In this document: in pieces, positions 35,088 through 41,360 of the stretch | How positions within the stretch are numbered: the stretch's first letter is position 1 | How the letters are laid out: each line of letters opens with the position of its first letter | Assembly (NCBI GenBank): GCA_945905925.1 | Contig: CAMDQN010000057.1 | Coordinates: 1-41,360 of the forward strand | Length of the DNA: 41,360 bases | Direction of reading: 5' to 3' | Source of the DNA: Singulisphaera sp. GP187 | GTDB lineage: Bacteria > Planctomycetota > Planctomycetia > Gemmatales > Gemmataceae | The notes under the pieces: model-generated | The model's input: only the letters and a program-made list of their open reading frames with translations | What the model was told of the DNA's origin: nothing | Databases searched by the model: none | Translations under genes and position numbers: made by a program

Positions 35088-36776
35088 TTATGGCCGCGGC
35101 GTAACCGGTGGCACGATGCCGTTGATCTTCGCCCGCGGCTTGGTGAGGTCCACCAGGATCGGCTCGCGGGTGACGATTTCCTTTACGTTGCCGGCGGCGT
35201 CGCGCGCCGTGGCCTTCAGGTATACGCGAGCTGGCACGCCAGCGGGCACGCGCCAGCCGTACTGCCCAGTGTTCGCCAGGCGCCGCGCGATCGGGGCGTT
35301 CACCGCGGTCGCCTGAACGACCGGATCGGTTCCGGTGGTCGCGACTGGCTTCCAAGGTCCGGTTGGCGAGTCGCCCCATTCAAGCGTAATGGGGTCGTCG
35401 CCGAAGTTGCGGTCGGTTGCCTTCCACTGGATGATGAGCGTGTCCAGGGCGTTCGGGTCGGAGACCGGCGCGTACAGGTCGATTTGCGGCGGGGATACGT
35501 CGAGAACGATTCGCATCTCTGGGGCATCGCCCGCGACCGGTTCACGCTCGCTCAAGCCGGCCCCGCTCACGGGAACGAGACGGAAGCCGTAGCCGCCTTC
35601 GAGTTGCTCGTTCTCCTTCGCGTCGAGCGAGACCCGAACCGCACTGCCCTTGCCGTCGTGCTGACTCCACTTGCGCCACGAACGCCCGTCGTCACGAGTC
35701 ACCCACAGATCAACGCGGCTGATGCCGGACGGCCCGCGCTGTTCGAGGTCGAAGCCGAGGTCGAACCGCGGGTAGTTGATCGCCTGTGCGCGGGTGAGTT
35801 CGACCACAGGCGGTGCTCCGCTCCACGCGCCGACCGGCGTCGTGCTGCTGTTCGCCGGGCGGGTGTGTGTCGTTCGCGGATCGACCGTTTCGAGCGGTTT
35901 CGGACCGCCCGCGAGCGGCGAGTAGTTGGGCAGCAACGCGGTGTTGTCCGGCGCGGGCGGGTTCGGGTTGAACGGTTTGATCGACGGGCCGGGAAAGCCC
36001 GGGACCACGGGATCGGGTTGTTTGATGGGTTCGACCGGGCCGGGACCGGGCGGGATGATGTTCACCGGCGGGGGCGGGGTGATCACGCCCACTCCGGTGC
36101 CCACGTTCGACCCCGGAATGGGGTATGTAATCGCCGGCGGCTCTTTCAGGCTCGTCGAAGCGGCGTTGCCTGCGGGGAATTCTCGCGTGATCTCGGCTTT
36201 GTTCCCCGCGACATCGACCGCGCTGATCTTCACGGTCACGCCGTCGCTGACCCCGCTGGGGAACTTCACGCCGGTGCGCGACGTGGCTGGGAGCGTGACC
36301 TCCTGCCAATACGCGTTCGGGTTGCTGGTCGCGCGGAAGTGAACCTTCGTCTCCGCGTCGTTCGGGAACTTGTCGTCGATCACCCATTCGACCACGAGTT
36401 CGTCGCCGGTACGCTTCGCGTTGGTGACGCGAATTACCGGCGCGGTGGTGTCGATGACCATCTTCAGGTCGGGTGGGTCGCGGGTCAGGTCGGTCGGGTC
36501 TTTGTTGCCCTTCAAGTCCTCGATCTGCATCTTGAACCAGTAGATGCCGTCGTCCTTTGCGATGTACACGAAGGCATCCTTGTCCGGGGTGACCAATCCT
36601 TCCTGATACCACGTGTTCTCGCCGTTGCGGGCCACGTAGAGAACCACTTGTCGGATCGTTTTCCGGTCCTTCTTGTACTCGATGGGCAACTTGATTGTGC
36701 GCGAGTTCATTGGGTAGTAGTCGGGACCGAGCGACTGGCCCATCGTTAGCCCAAGTAGGGCGGCGGCGAACGTCAT
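35088..36776 (-). CDS. Secreted proline-rich protein with Ig/FN3-like repeats, unknown function
   Basis: A 562-residue protein that I cannot assign to a named family. A short hydrophobic N-terminus (MTFAAALLGLTMGQS) suggests export. Two parts look like beta-sandwich repeats: residues about 25-215, with DGIYWFKMQIEDLKGN, DTTAPVIRVTNAKR and VDVAGNKAEITREFP, and about 330-560, with SGISRVDLWVTRDDGRSW, DVSPPQIDLYAP and ARDAAGNVKEIVTREP. The two halves repeat the same theme, so an internal duplication is likely. Between them is a proline/glycine-rich linker (about 235-310). GGGGA precedes the ATG at 36776. It is divergent from larB with 135 bp between the starts. A structural or envelope role is only inferred. 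Confidence 0.85.
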   Translation of the reverse strand: MTFAAALLGLTMGQSLGPDYYPMNSRTIKLPIEYKKDRKTIRQVVLYVARNGENTWYQEGLVTPDKDAFVYIAKDDGIYWFKMQIEDLKGNKDPTDLTRDPPDLKMVIDTTAPVIRVTNAKRTGDELVVEWVIDDKFPNDAETKVHFRATSNPNAYWQEVTLPATSRTGVKFPSGVSDGVTVKISAVDVAGNKAEITREFPAGNAASTSLKEPPAITYPIPGSNVGTGVGVITPPPPVNIIPPGPGPVEPIKQPDPVVPGFPGPSIKPFNPNPPAPDNTALLPNYSPLAGGPKPLETVDPRTTHTRPANSSTTPVGAWSGAPPVVELTRAQAINYPRFDLGFDLEQRGPSGISRVDLWVTRDDGRSWRKWSQHDGKGSAVRVSLDAKENEQLEGGYGFRLVPVSGAGLSEREPVAGDAPEMRIVLDVSPPQIDLYAPVSDPNALDTLIIQWKATDRNFGDDPITLEWGDSPTGPWKPVATTGTDPVVQATAVNAPIARRLANTGQYGWRVPAGVPARVYLKATARDAAGNVKEIVTREPILVDLTKPRAKINGIVPPVTPRP

Positions 36777-36911
36777 AACTCATCCCCGACGTGCGGAACG
36801 GAGTGCCTGCGCGGAGCGCGGGCCGTATCGGGTGTATCGGCTCTGCGGGCGCGAGAATTCAGTATTTCGCGCGAGCAACCGGAATTTATTCAAGTTGCGA
36901 AGCGAGAAGCA

Positions 36912-37685
36912 ATGACCTCTGACGAACTGCAGCAGCTCCTGGAAAGCGTGCGGGCCGGCGCGGTCGGTGTGAGCGACGCCGCGGCCCGATTGGGCCAGGC
37001 GTCCGTCGCGGAGTTGAGCTTCGCCACTCTCGACCTCGACCGCAAACAGCGGTGCGGGTTCCCGGAAGTGGTGTTCGCGGAGGGGAAGACGGCAGAATGG
37101 GTGGAAGGCGCGGTCCGGCGGCTCTCGGAAGCCGGCCAAGATTGCTTCGTCACACGCCTGAGCGCTGAACAAGCGGCACACCTCGCTACGCACTTCCCGC
37201 ACGCGGAACAGGACCGGCTCGCGCGCACGTTCTGGCTTCCGCTCCCGGGCGAACGGGCTGTTCCCATTGGAAAGGTGTGCGTCGTGACCGCGGGCACGAG
37301 CGACCTCCCCGTTGCCCAGGAAGCTCTTGTGACGGCGAAGGTGATGGGCGCCGAGGTCGAGTTAATCGTGGATGTCGGCGTGGCCGGGTTGCACCGCATC
37401 CTGCGGCAACGAGACCGGCTCGTGGCGGCGGACGTGGTCATCGTCGTCGCGGGGATGGACGGCGCGTTGCCGAGCGTCGTGGGCGGGTTGGTGGATTGCC
37501 CGGTGATCGCGTGCCCGACGAGCATCGGGTACGGGGCCGCGTTCGGCGGGGTCGCGGCGCTGCTCACGATGCTCAACAGTTGCTCGGCTGGCGTGTGCGT
37601 GGTGAACATCGACGCGGGCTTCAAGGCGGGCTACGTCGCGGCCCGCTTCGTGAAGCGACTGCAAACGAAGACCGCCCAGGAATGA
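36912..37685 (+). CDS. larB: LarB, pyridinium-3,5-biscarboxylic acid mononucleotide synthase
   Basis: A 257-residue LarB, the carboxylase/hydrolase that converts nicotinic acid adenine dinucleotide to pyridinium-3,5-biscarboxylic acid mononucleotide. This is the first step of the nickel-pincer (NPN) cofactor of lactate racemase and related LarA enzymes. It belongs to the AIR carboxylase (PurE-like) superfamily. Diagnostic segments in the C-terminal domain are VVTAGTSDLPVAQEAL (near residue 122), GMDGALPSVVGGLVDCPVIA, PTSIGYGAAFGGVAALLTML and NSCSAGVCVVNIDAGF. The cysteines in DCPVIACP and NSCSAG are in the expected positions. GAGAAG precedes the ATG. No larA, larC or larE lies in the window, so this copy is separated from the rest of the pathway. 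Confidence 0.94.
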   Translation: MTSDELQQLLESVRAGAVGVSDAAARLGQASVAELSFATLDLDRKQRCGFPEVVFAEGKTAEWVEGAVRRLSEAGQDCFVTRLSAEQAAHLATHFPHAEQDRLARTFWLPLPGERAVPIGKVCVVTAGTSDLPVAQEALVTAKVMGAEVELIVDVGVAGLHRILRQRDRLVAADVVIVVAGMDGALPSVVGGLVDCPVIACPTSIGYGAAFGGVAALLTMLNSCSAGVCVVNIDAGFKAGYVAARFVKRLQTKTAQE

Positions 37686-37720
37686 TCCCGGGCGAGCCGT
37701 CGTGTCGTTGGTGAAACAAG

Positions 37721-38368
37721 TCACTTGCTGCCTAATAAGCCGGGGCTGAAATTATAGGCCTGCTCCTTGCCCGGGATCACGGGCGGGGCGGTCGGCGGCG
37801 CGATCGGGGCGAGGTTGTTCGTCGGAGGTTGCACGGCGACGAGCCCGCTCCCGGATGCTGTCGGCGAACCTGGTGGTGGCGGCGGTAGCGGATCGAGATG
37901 AGCCGGGAAGGTGGGCGCTGCGCTCGCGAGGGGGTTGCCCGGCGTGACCGGGCTGGTATTGCTGCCGTTCCAATTCGGTTGCACGCTCGGAAGGAACCCC
38001 TGTTGTCCCGGCGGGCTGATTGTCGCCGGTGCGCCCGGTTGGTTGGGGTAGTATTGGTAGTTCGGTTGGGCGGTGCCGCCGGTGTTTGTGTTCAACCCGT
38101 TGCTCCCGACCCGTGGCTGGACACCTCCGGTTTGCTGAATCACGCCCCCGATTCCGAACTGGTTGTTGGGTGCGCCGTTCTTGGCGATCGGCTGCCCGTT
38201 CGCGCCGAGCATCGGCGTGTTTGGCAATCCCGGCGTCACCTGCTTGGTGGCGAGTTTGTCTTTCTTATTCTTGTCGGTGTTCATGCACCCGATGAGGGTG
38301 GTGCAGAGCAGCACTCCCAGCCCCGTTGTTGCGACCCGCACCCATCGCCCGCGCGTTCCCTGCGCCAT
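37721..38368 (-). CDS. Proline/asparagine-rich lipoprotein, unknown function
   Basis: A 215-residue predicted lipoprotein. The signal peptide MAQGTRGRWVRVATTGLGVLLCTTLIGC ends in the lipobox LIGC (split here: hydrophobic core VATTGLGVLLC, lipobox LIGC at about residues 25-28). The mature chain is low-complexity, rich in Pro, Asn, Gly and Gln, with a PPPPPG run. No domain is recognised. The ATG at 38368 is chosen because GGGAG lies upstream and the signal peptide starts there; the open frame extends to 38464 but adds arginine-rich sequence. A second lipoprotein gene lies upstream on the same strand, with a 31-bp inverted repeat between them. Confidence 0.8.
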   Translation of the reverse strand: MAQGTRGRWVRVATTGLGVLLCTTLIGCMNTDKNKKDKLATKQVTPGLPNTPMLGANGQPIAKNGAPNNQFGIGGVIQQTGGVQPRVGSNGLNTNTGGTAQPNYQYYPNQPGAPATISPPGQQGFLPSVQPNWNGSNTSPVTPGNPLASAAPTFPAHLDPLPPPPPGSPTASGSGLVAVQPPTNNLAPIAPPTAPPVIPGKEQAYNFSPGLLGSK

Positions 38369-38501
38369 GTTTTCCGCTCCCGAACTGAAGACGACCAGAG
38401 CCGGTCCGCGCCTCGCGACATCCGTGCCGCGCGGCGAAGGACTCGTACGATTCGGGCGGGGCAATAGCGGCGGAGTGCGTTGAAATCAAGCCGACCCCAA
38501 A

Positions 38502-38590
38502 AGGCAAGCGGGGGCGTCAGCCCCCTGTTAAACCTTCGCACTCTCGTTTGGCGCGAATGTTTAACAGGGGGCTGACGCCCCCGCTTGCCT
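38502..38590. repeat. Perfect 31-bp inverted repeat (GGGGGCGTCAGCCCCC type)
   Basis: The 31 bases 38502-38532 are exactly complementary to 38560-38590, with a 27-base spacer. Each arm contains its own hairpin, GGGGGC-GTCA-GCCCCC, so the element can fold as nested hairpins. The right arm ends ten bases before the stop of the small lipoprotein gene (38601), so on the minus strand the element directly follows that gene and may terminate it. Perfect arms suggest recent insertion or selection for structure. Confidence 0.9.
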
Positions 38591-38600
38591 TGGAGAAAGG

Positions 38601-38882
38601 TTAGCGCCCGCCGGGCTGCGGCTGGCCTGGGTTGATCGGGGCGGGACCGCCGAGGACCGGGGCACCGGCCCGCCGGGCCGCGCCTTCTGGGTCTTCCTGG
38701 CTCGCCAGTTCGCGCGGCAGCGGGAACGCCGGGTCCTGCTGGAAGTACTGTGGGTAATGTTCCAGGTAACGGCCGCTGGGCAGCGTCATGCCGCCCATCA
38801 CCGTTTGGCACCCGCTCGAAGAGGTCAGGGTCAGGACGAGCAAGGCCGCGACGCTCGCCAGCCACCGCCGATTGGTTCGCAT
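38601..38882 (-). CDS. Small lipoprotein, unknown function
   Basis: A 93-residue predicted lipoprotein. The signal segment WLASVAALLVLTLT is followed by the lipobox-like SSGC, with Cys at about residue 25. The mature part reads QTVMGGMTLPSGRYLEHYPQYFQQDP and then a proline/glycine-rich tail (the motif LPSGRYLEHYPQYF is the most distinctive part). I do not recognise the family, but the combination of signal, lipobox and ordered mature sequence supports a real gene. It is upstream of the larger lipoprotein gene on the same strand. Confidence 0.75.
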   Translation of the reverse strand: MRTNRRWLASVAALLVLTLTSSSGCQTVMGGMTLPSGRYLEHYPQYFQQDPAFPLPRELASQEDPEGAARRAGAPVLGGPAPINPGQPQPGGR

Positions 38883-39289
38883 CTGAATCCTCGCTCCCGG
38901 TACGGGACGGTCAACCGCGCCCCAGTGGGGGGCGTCTGGTGTTACCGCTTGTATCGGTCGGGACGATGCTGGGGCTTCAGTGAAATTTACCGGTGGCGAG
39001 AACTGAGGTTCCCCAAGTTTGGTGGAGACGAAGTTAACGGTGTAGACTCAGACCAAGGAGTTCACCGATGGCTGGCAAGCCGACCGATGAACAACTCGCC
39101 GAACTACTCCCCAATGCCTGGTCACGTCTCCGTCAGGCCGCCGTCGCGACGACCGTCGTCGCCTGAGCCAGGCCAGTAGAGTCGCCCAGACGCAACTGCG
39201 AACTCGATGGCTTTCGCCGGGTGTGTACTCTACACTCCGCCGCTCCGACAGCGGCTAACACAATCGACAGTTACACTCGAGCGAGTGCT
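38883..39289. other. Intergenic stretch, mostly empty
   Basis: About 400 bp between the small lipoprotein and the peptidase gene. It holds one short open frame with a strong ribosome binding site (39068-39166, listed separately). The region 39019-39050 has a weak promoter-like pair (TTGGTG, 18 bp, TAGACT) upstream of it. Nothing else stands out. Confidence 0.4.
39068..39166 (+). CDS. Possible small protein (32 aa) or gene remnant
   Basis: A 32-residue frame starting MAGKPTDEQLAELLPNAW and ending in TTVVA. AAGGAG lies seven bases before the ATG, an ideal ribosome binding site, and a weak promoter-like sequence precedes it. The first 25 residues look like an ordinary amphipathic helix; the last few are simple Ala/Val/Thr. 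It may be a true small protein or the front end of a gene broken by a frameshift; the sequence after the stop in other frames shows no recognisable continuation. Confidence 0.3.
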   Translation: MAGKPTDEQLAELLPNAWSRLRQAAVATTVVA

Positions 39290-40732
39290 TCACTCCCCGC
39301 CTTTGCGCTTGGGCGGGTCGCGGTAGTCCAGTGGTGGCGGTTGATCCTTCTCCAACATCGCGGTGTACTTCCGACCGTCGAGCCGCTTCGTCAGTTCGGC
39401 TTTCGCCGCTTCGCGGAGCTTTTCGTCGGTGAACAGGTCGTAGGCGGTCGCGGCCAGCGTGCGCGCCGCGAGGTTCATGCCCTTCTTTGCGATCGTCGTT
39501 CCGCCGCACGCGACCGCCTGCCACGAGTGCCCAGGCGTGCCCGGTACCCAGCACGCGGTCCCGAACCCGACTACCGGCACCACCCACGACACGTCGCCCA
39601 CGTCCGTGCTGCCGCCGCTCGACTTTCCAGACACGTCGAACACCTGCGCGATGTCGTCCAGCGGCGGCGGCTTGTCGCCGAACGTCTCGCGCAGGCGCAC
39701 CGCGAACTTAGTTTCCGTGTCGTCGTACTTGAGATCGTTCAGCGCGGTGAGGTTCTTTTTCGCCACCTGTGCGAGCGTGTCGTTGGGTAGAATCTCCATC
39801 GTGCCGCCGAGGTACGCGACTTCGAGTTTCGTCTCGGTCGCGAGCGCGGCACCCTGCGCACACTTCAGTAATCGCGGGTAGAGCTTCTGCACCACGTCGG
39901 CCTTCGGGTGCCGCACGTAGAAGAAGCCCTCCGCGAACTCCGGCACCACGTTCGCCGCGCCGCCGCCAGACGTGACCGTGTGGTGGAGTCGCGTGCCGTC
40001 GGGCGTGTGTTCGCGTAGCAACTCGACGCCGTGCATCGTGAGCACGAGCGCATCAAGAGCAGAGCGGCCCTTCTCGGGCGAACCAGCGGCGTGCGCGGCA
40101 GTACCGTGGAACCTAAACTTTACTGCGATGCGTGCCAGACAACTCGCATCACCGGCGCTGTTTCGCGCGCCGGGGTGCCAGTGGACCACCGTGTCGCAGT
40201 CGTCGAACAGCCCGGCCCGCGTCATGAACACCTTCGCGGCCCCGCCTTCTTCAGCCGGACACATGTAGAAGCGAATCGTGCCCTTCAGTTTCCCGGCCTT
40301 GATTTGCTCCGCGATGCTAATGCTCGCGGACAACGACGCGGTTCCGAACAGGTGGTGCCCGCAGGCGTGCCCGTTGCCGTTGGCGTCTTTGCGCGGCTGG
40401 CGGAACGGCACCGCTTCTTGCGACAACTCCGGGAGCGCGTCGAACTCGCCGAGGATGCCGATGACCGGCTTGCCGCTGCCGAACTCCGCAGTGAACGCGG
40501 TCGGAATCTTCGCCACGCCTTTCGTGACTTTGAACCCGGCTTTCTCCGCGATCTCCGCGAGCGCCGCAGAAGATTTCTTTTCCTGGTAGCCGGGTTCGGC
40601 CCACTCCCAAATCTTGAGCGCCGTGCCCCAGTTCGCGTCGGCGTGCGTCCCGGCCGATGTGACGGCGGCTTCTTTCTGCGCGAACGCAAACGTCGGCAGT
40701 GCGAGTAACGCGAGCAGGGAAAGCATTCGCAT
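39290..40732 (-). CDS. Exported M20 family amidohydrolase, AbgB-like
   Basis: A 480-residue metallo-amidohydrolase of the M20D/AbgB group, related to p-aminobenzoyl-glutamate hydrolase subunit B and IAA-amino-acid hydrolases. It probably hydrolyses an amide bond of an N-acyl amino acid or peptide-like compound. Likely metal ligands are in NGHACGHHLFG (about residues 115-125), CPAEEGG (near 158) and the VVHWHPG segment. The substrate-contact motif GEFDALPELSQ is characteristic of this subgroup, as is SSGGSTDVGDVSW. The lid domain is between. MRMLSLLALLALPTFAFA is a signal peptide, so the enzyme is exported, unlike cytoplasmic AbgB. The ATG at 40732 is chosen for this signal; longer frames to 41104 add unrelated sequence. 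A membrane protein gene lies 67 bp upstream on the same strand. Confidence 0.92.
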   Translation of the reverse strand: MRMLSLLALLALPTFAFAQKEAAVTSAGTHADANWGTALKIWEWAEPGYQEKKSSAALAEIAEKAGFKVTKGVAKIPTAFTAEFGSGKPVIGILGEFDALPELSQEAVPFRQPRKDANGNGHACGHHLFGTASLSASISIAEQIKAGKLKGTIRFYMCPAEEGGAAKVFMTRAGLFDDCDTVVHWHPGARNSAGDASCLARIAVKFRFHGTAAHAAGSPEKGRSALDALVLTMHGVELLREHTPDGTRLHHTVTSGGGAANVVPEFAEGFFYVRHPKADVVQKLYPRLLKCAQGAALATETKLEVAYLGGTMEILPNDTLAQVAKKNLTALNDLKYDDTETKFAVRLRETFGDKPPPLDDIAQVFDVSGKSSGGSTDVGDVSWVVPVVGFGTACWVPGTPGHSWQAVACGGTTIAKKGMNLAARTLAATAYDLFTDEKLREAAKAELTKRLDGRKYTAMLEKDQPPPLDYRDPPKRKGGE

Positions 40733-40799
40733 GGGGTGTCCCGTGGTTAAGGTGGGAAGTGTGATTGTCGCCGAAATGATCGCCGTGTGCCACAGGCGC

Positions 40800-41198
40800 T
40801 CATCGGTCCAGGCCGTAGGCTTCGCGCTCGAACCGGTTGTCGTAATAGAAGTGCCCGCCGCGGCGCCACGCGAAGAAGCTCGACAGCGCGTAAGCCGGGA
40901 CGATGAACGCGCCCCACCGCTCGCACTGGCGAACGTGAACGTGTTCGTGGTCGCGCGCCTGGTCGAGGCACTCGCGATCTTGACCGAGGACGACGTGCCC
41001 GATACACATCGCCGAGGCAGTGATCGCGAGGCATCGGCGGAGGAAGAACCGCGTGAACCCGCCGTACACTTCCAGCGCGCCGCGCTCGATGCGGACGCGT
41101 CCACCGGTGAGAAGCGTGGGCAGAACGAGCGCCAGCCCCAGCAGTGTCACCGGGAACGCCCACAGGTAGCGGAATGGAAGTGTGAGGGCGCGGCGCAC
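40800..41198 (-). CDS. Small membrane protein with HExxH motif
   Basis: A 132-residue protein of no family I can name. One clear membrane segment (LWAFPVTLLGLALVLPTLLT, about residues 12-31) and one or two weaker hydrophobic stretches are present. The HEHVH sequence at residues 84-88 fits the HExxH zinc-site pattern and is followed by VRQCERWGAF, then a tyrosine-rich C-terminus (HFYYDNRFEREAYG). A metalloprotease function is possible but unproven; the protein is small for one. The start is uncertain: I use the GTG at 41198, with a moderate AGAAAG upstream; a TTG at 41225 would add nine residues. It sits just upstream of the exported peptidase, perhaps co-transcribed. Confidence 0.75.
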   Translation of the reverse strand: MRRALTLPFRYLWAFPVTLLGLALVLPTLLTGGRVRIERGALEVYGGFTRFFLRRCLAITASAMCIGHVVLGQDRECLDQARDHEHVHVRQCERWGAFIVPAYALSSFFAWRRGGHFYYDNRFEREAYGLDR

Positions 41199-41300
41199 GT
41201 GGGTTCTTTCTGGCAACCCTTTCAACTTTGGTTTTCTTGACGTATCTTGTCATCTGGTAACTGGTTGACCACAGTTTGTTATTCTCAGAGTCACGCACGG

Positions 41301-41360
41301 ATGCGGCTCCCTCCAACGCACAAGCCGTCCAAATCACGCGTCCAACTGGCCGATCTGTTG
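41301..41360 (+). CDS. Possible 5' end of a gene running off the window
   Basis: An ATG at 41301 opens a frame that stays open to the window's end: 20 codons, reading MRLPPTHKPSKSRVQLADLL. An in-frame stop lies 12 codons upstream. There is no strong ribosome binding site. The sequence is too short to identify. It would be divergent from the HExxH membrane protein gene. Confidence 0.25.
   Translation, partial: MRLPPTHKPSKSRVQLADLL

Noticed and set aside
36849-36872. GCGCGA/TCGCGC inverted repeat between the proline-rich protein gene and larB as an operator
   Set aside because: The stem is only six bases of simple GC sequence with a 12-base spacer, too weak to claim.
41226-41360. A tRNA gene at the window's right end
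   Set aside because: The GC-rich stretch shows no T-arm consensus (GGTTCGAATCC-like) and no cloverleaf on either strand.

Overview
The window looks like chromosomal DNA from a planctomycete, most likely of the Gemmata/Gemmataceae type. This is inferred from the protein families, not from a marker gene. The clues are a planctomycete cytochrome/DUF1549/DUF1553 protein followed by a DUF1501 protein, a DUF1080 protein, a giant secreted protein with an N-terminal LExLEPR-type motif, several large secreted proteins rich in proline or beta-sandwich sequence, high G+C, and many dispersed palindromic repeats. No rRNA, tRNA, CRISPR array, transposase or phage gene was seen.

Layout. 0.3-6.8 kb: a DUF1549/DUF1553 plus DUF1501 pair (+), a Gfo/Idh/MocA oxidoreductase (-), and a Tat-exported sulfite-oxidase-like molybdoenzyme (+). 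7.0-18.5 kb: one 3,834-residue surface or secreted protein (-) built from FG-GAP/VCBS-like repeats, a BNR-like propeller region and DUF4214-like segments, closed by a clear terminator and preceded by about 960 bp without a gene. 19.4-27.0 kb: a 2,130-residue secreted protein of no recognised family and a TlpA-like thioredoxin (+). 27.1-32.2 kb: five genes on the minus strand: seryl-tRNA synthetase, a DinB-fold protein, citrate synthase, a DUF1080 protein and an MDR/enoyl-reductase-like enzyme. 32.3-34.8 kb: cardiolipin synthase (+) converging on an FHA-GGDEF diguanylate cyclase (-). 35.1-38.9 kb: a secreted proline-rich protein, LarB (+) and two lipoproteins. 39.3-41.2 kb: an exported M20/AbgB-like peptidase and a small membrane protein with an HExxH motif.

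Most genes are single or in pairs, so no large pathway is encoded here. The common theme is the cell envelope and exported proteins: signal peptides, Tat signals, lipoboxes, a phospholipid synthase and a c-di-GMP enzyme. Core metabolism is represented by serS, citrate synthase and larB.

The most unusual non-coding feature is the interval between cardiolipin synthase and the GGDEF gene. A 40-bp inverted repeat of a family that also occurs next to serS supplies the TAG stop codon of both convergent genes, and its spacer carries a perfect 14-bp palindrome matching the ParB-binding parS core. Three other long inverted repeats lie between genes at 25.8, 30.2 and 38.5 kb.
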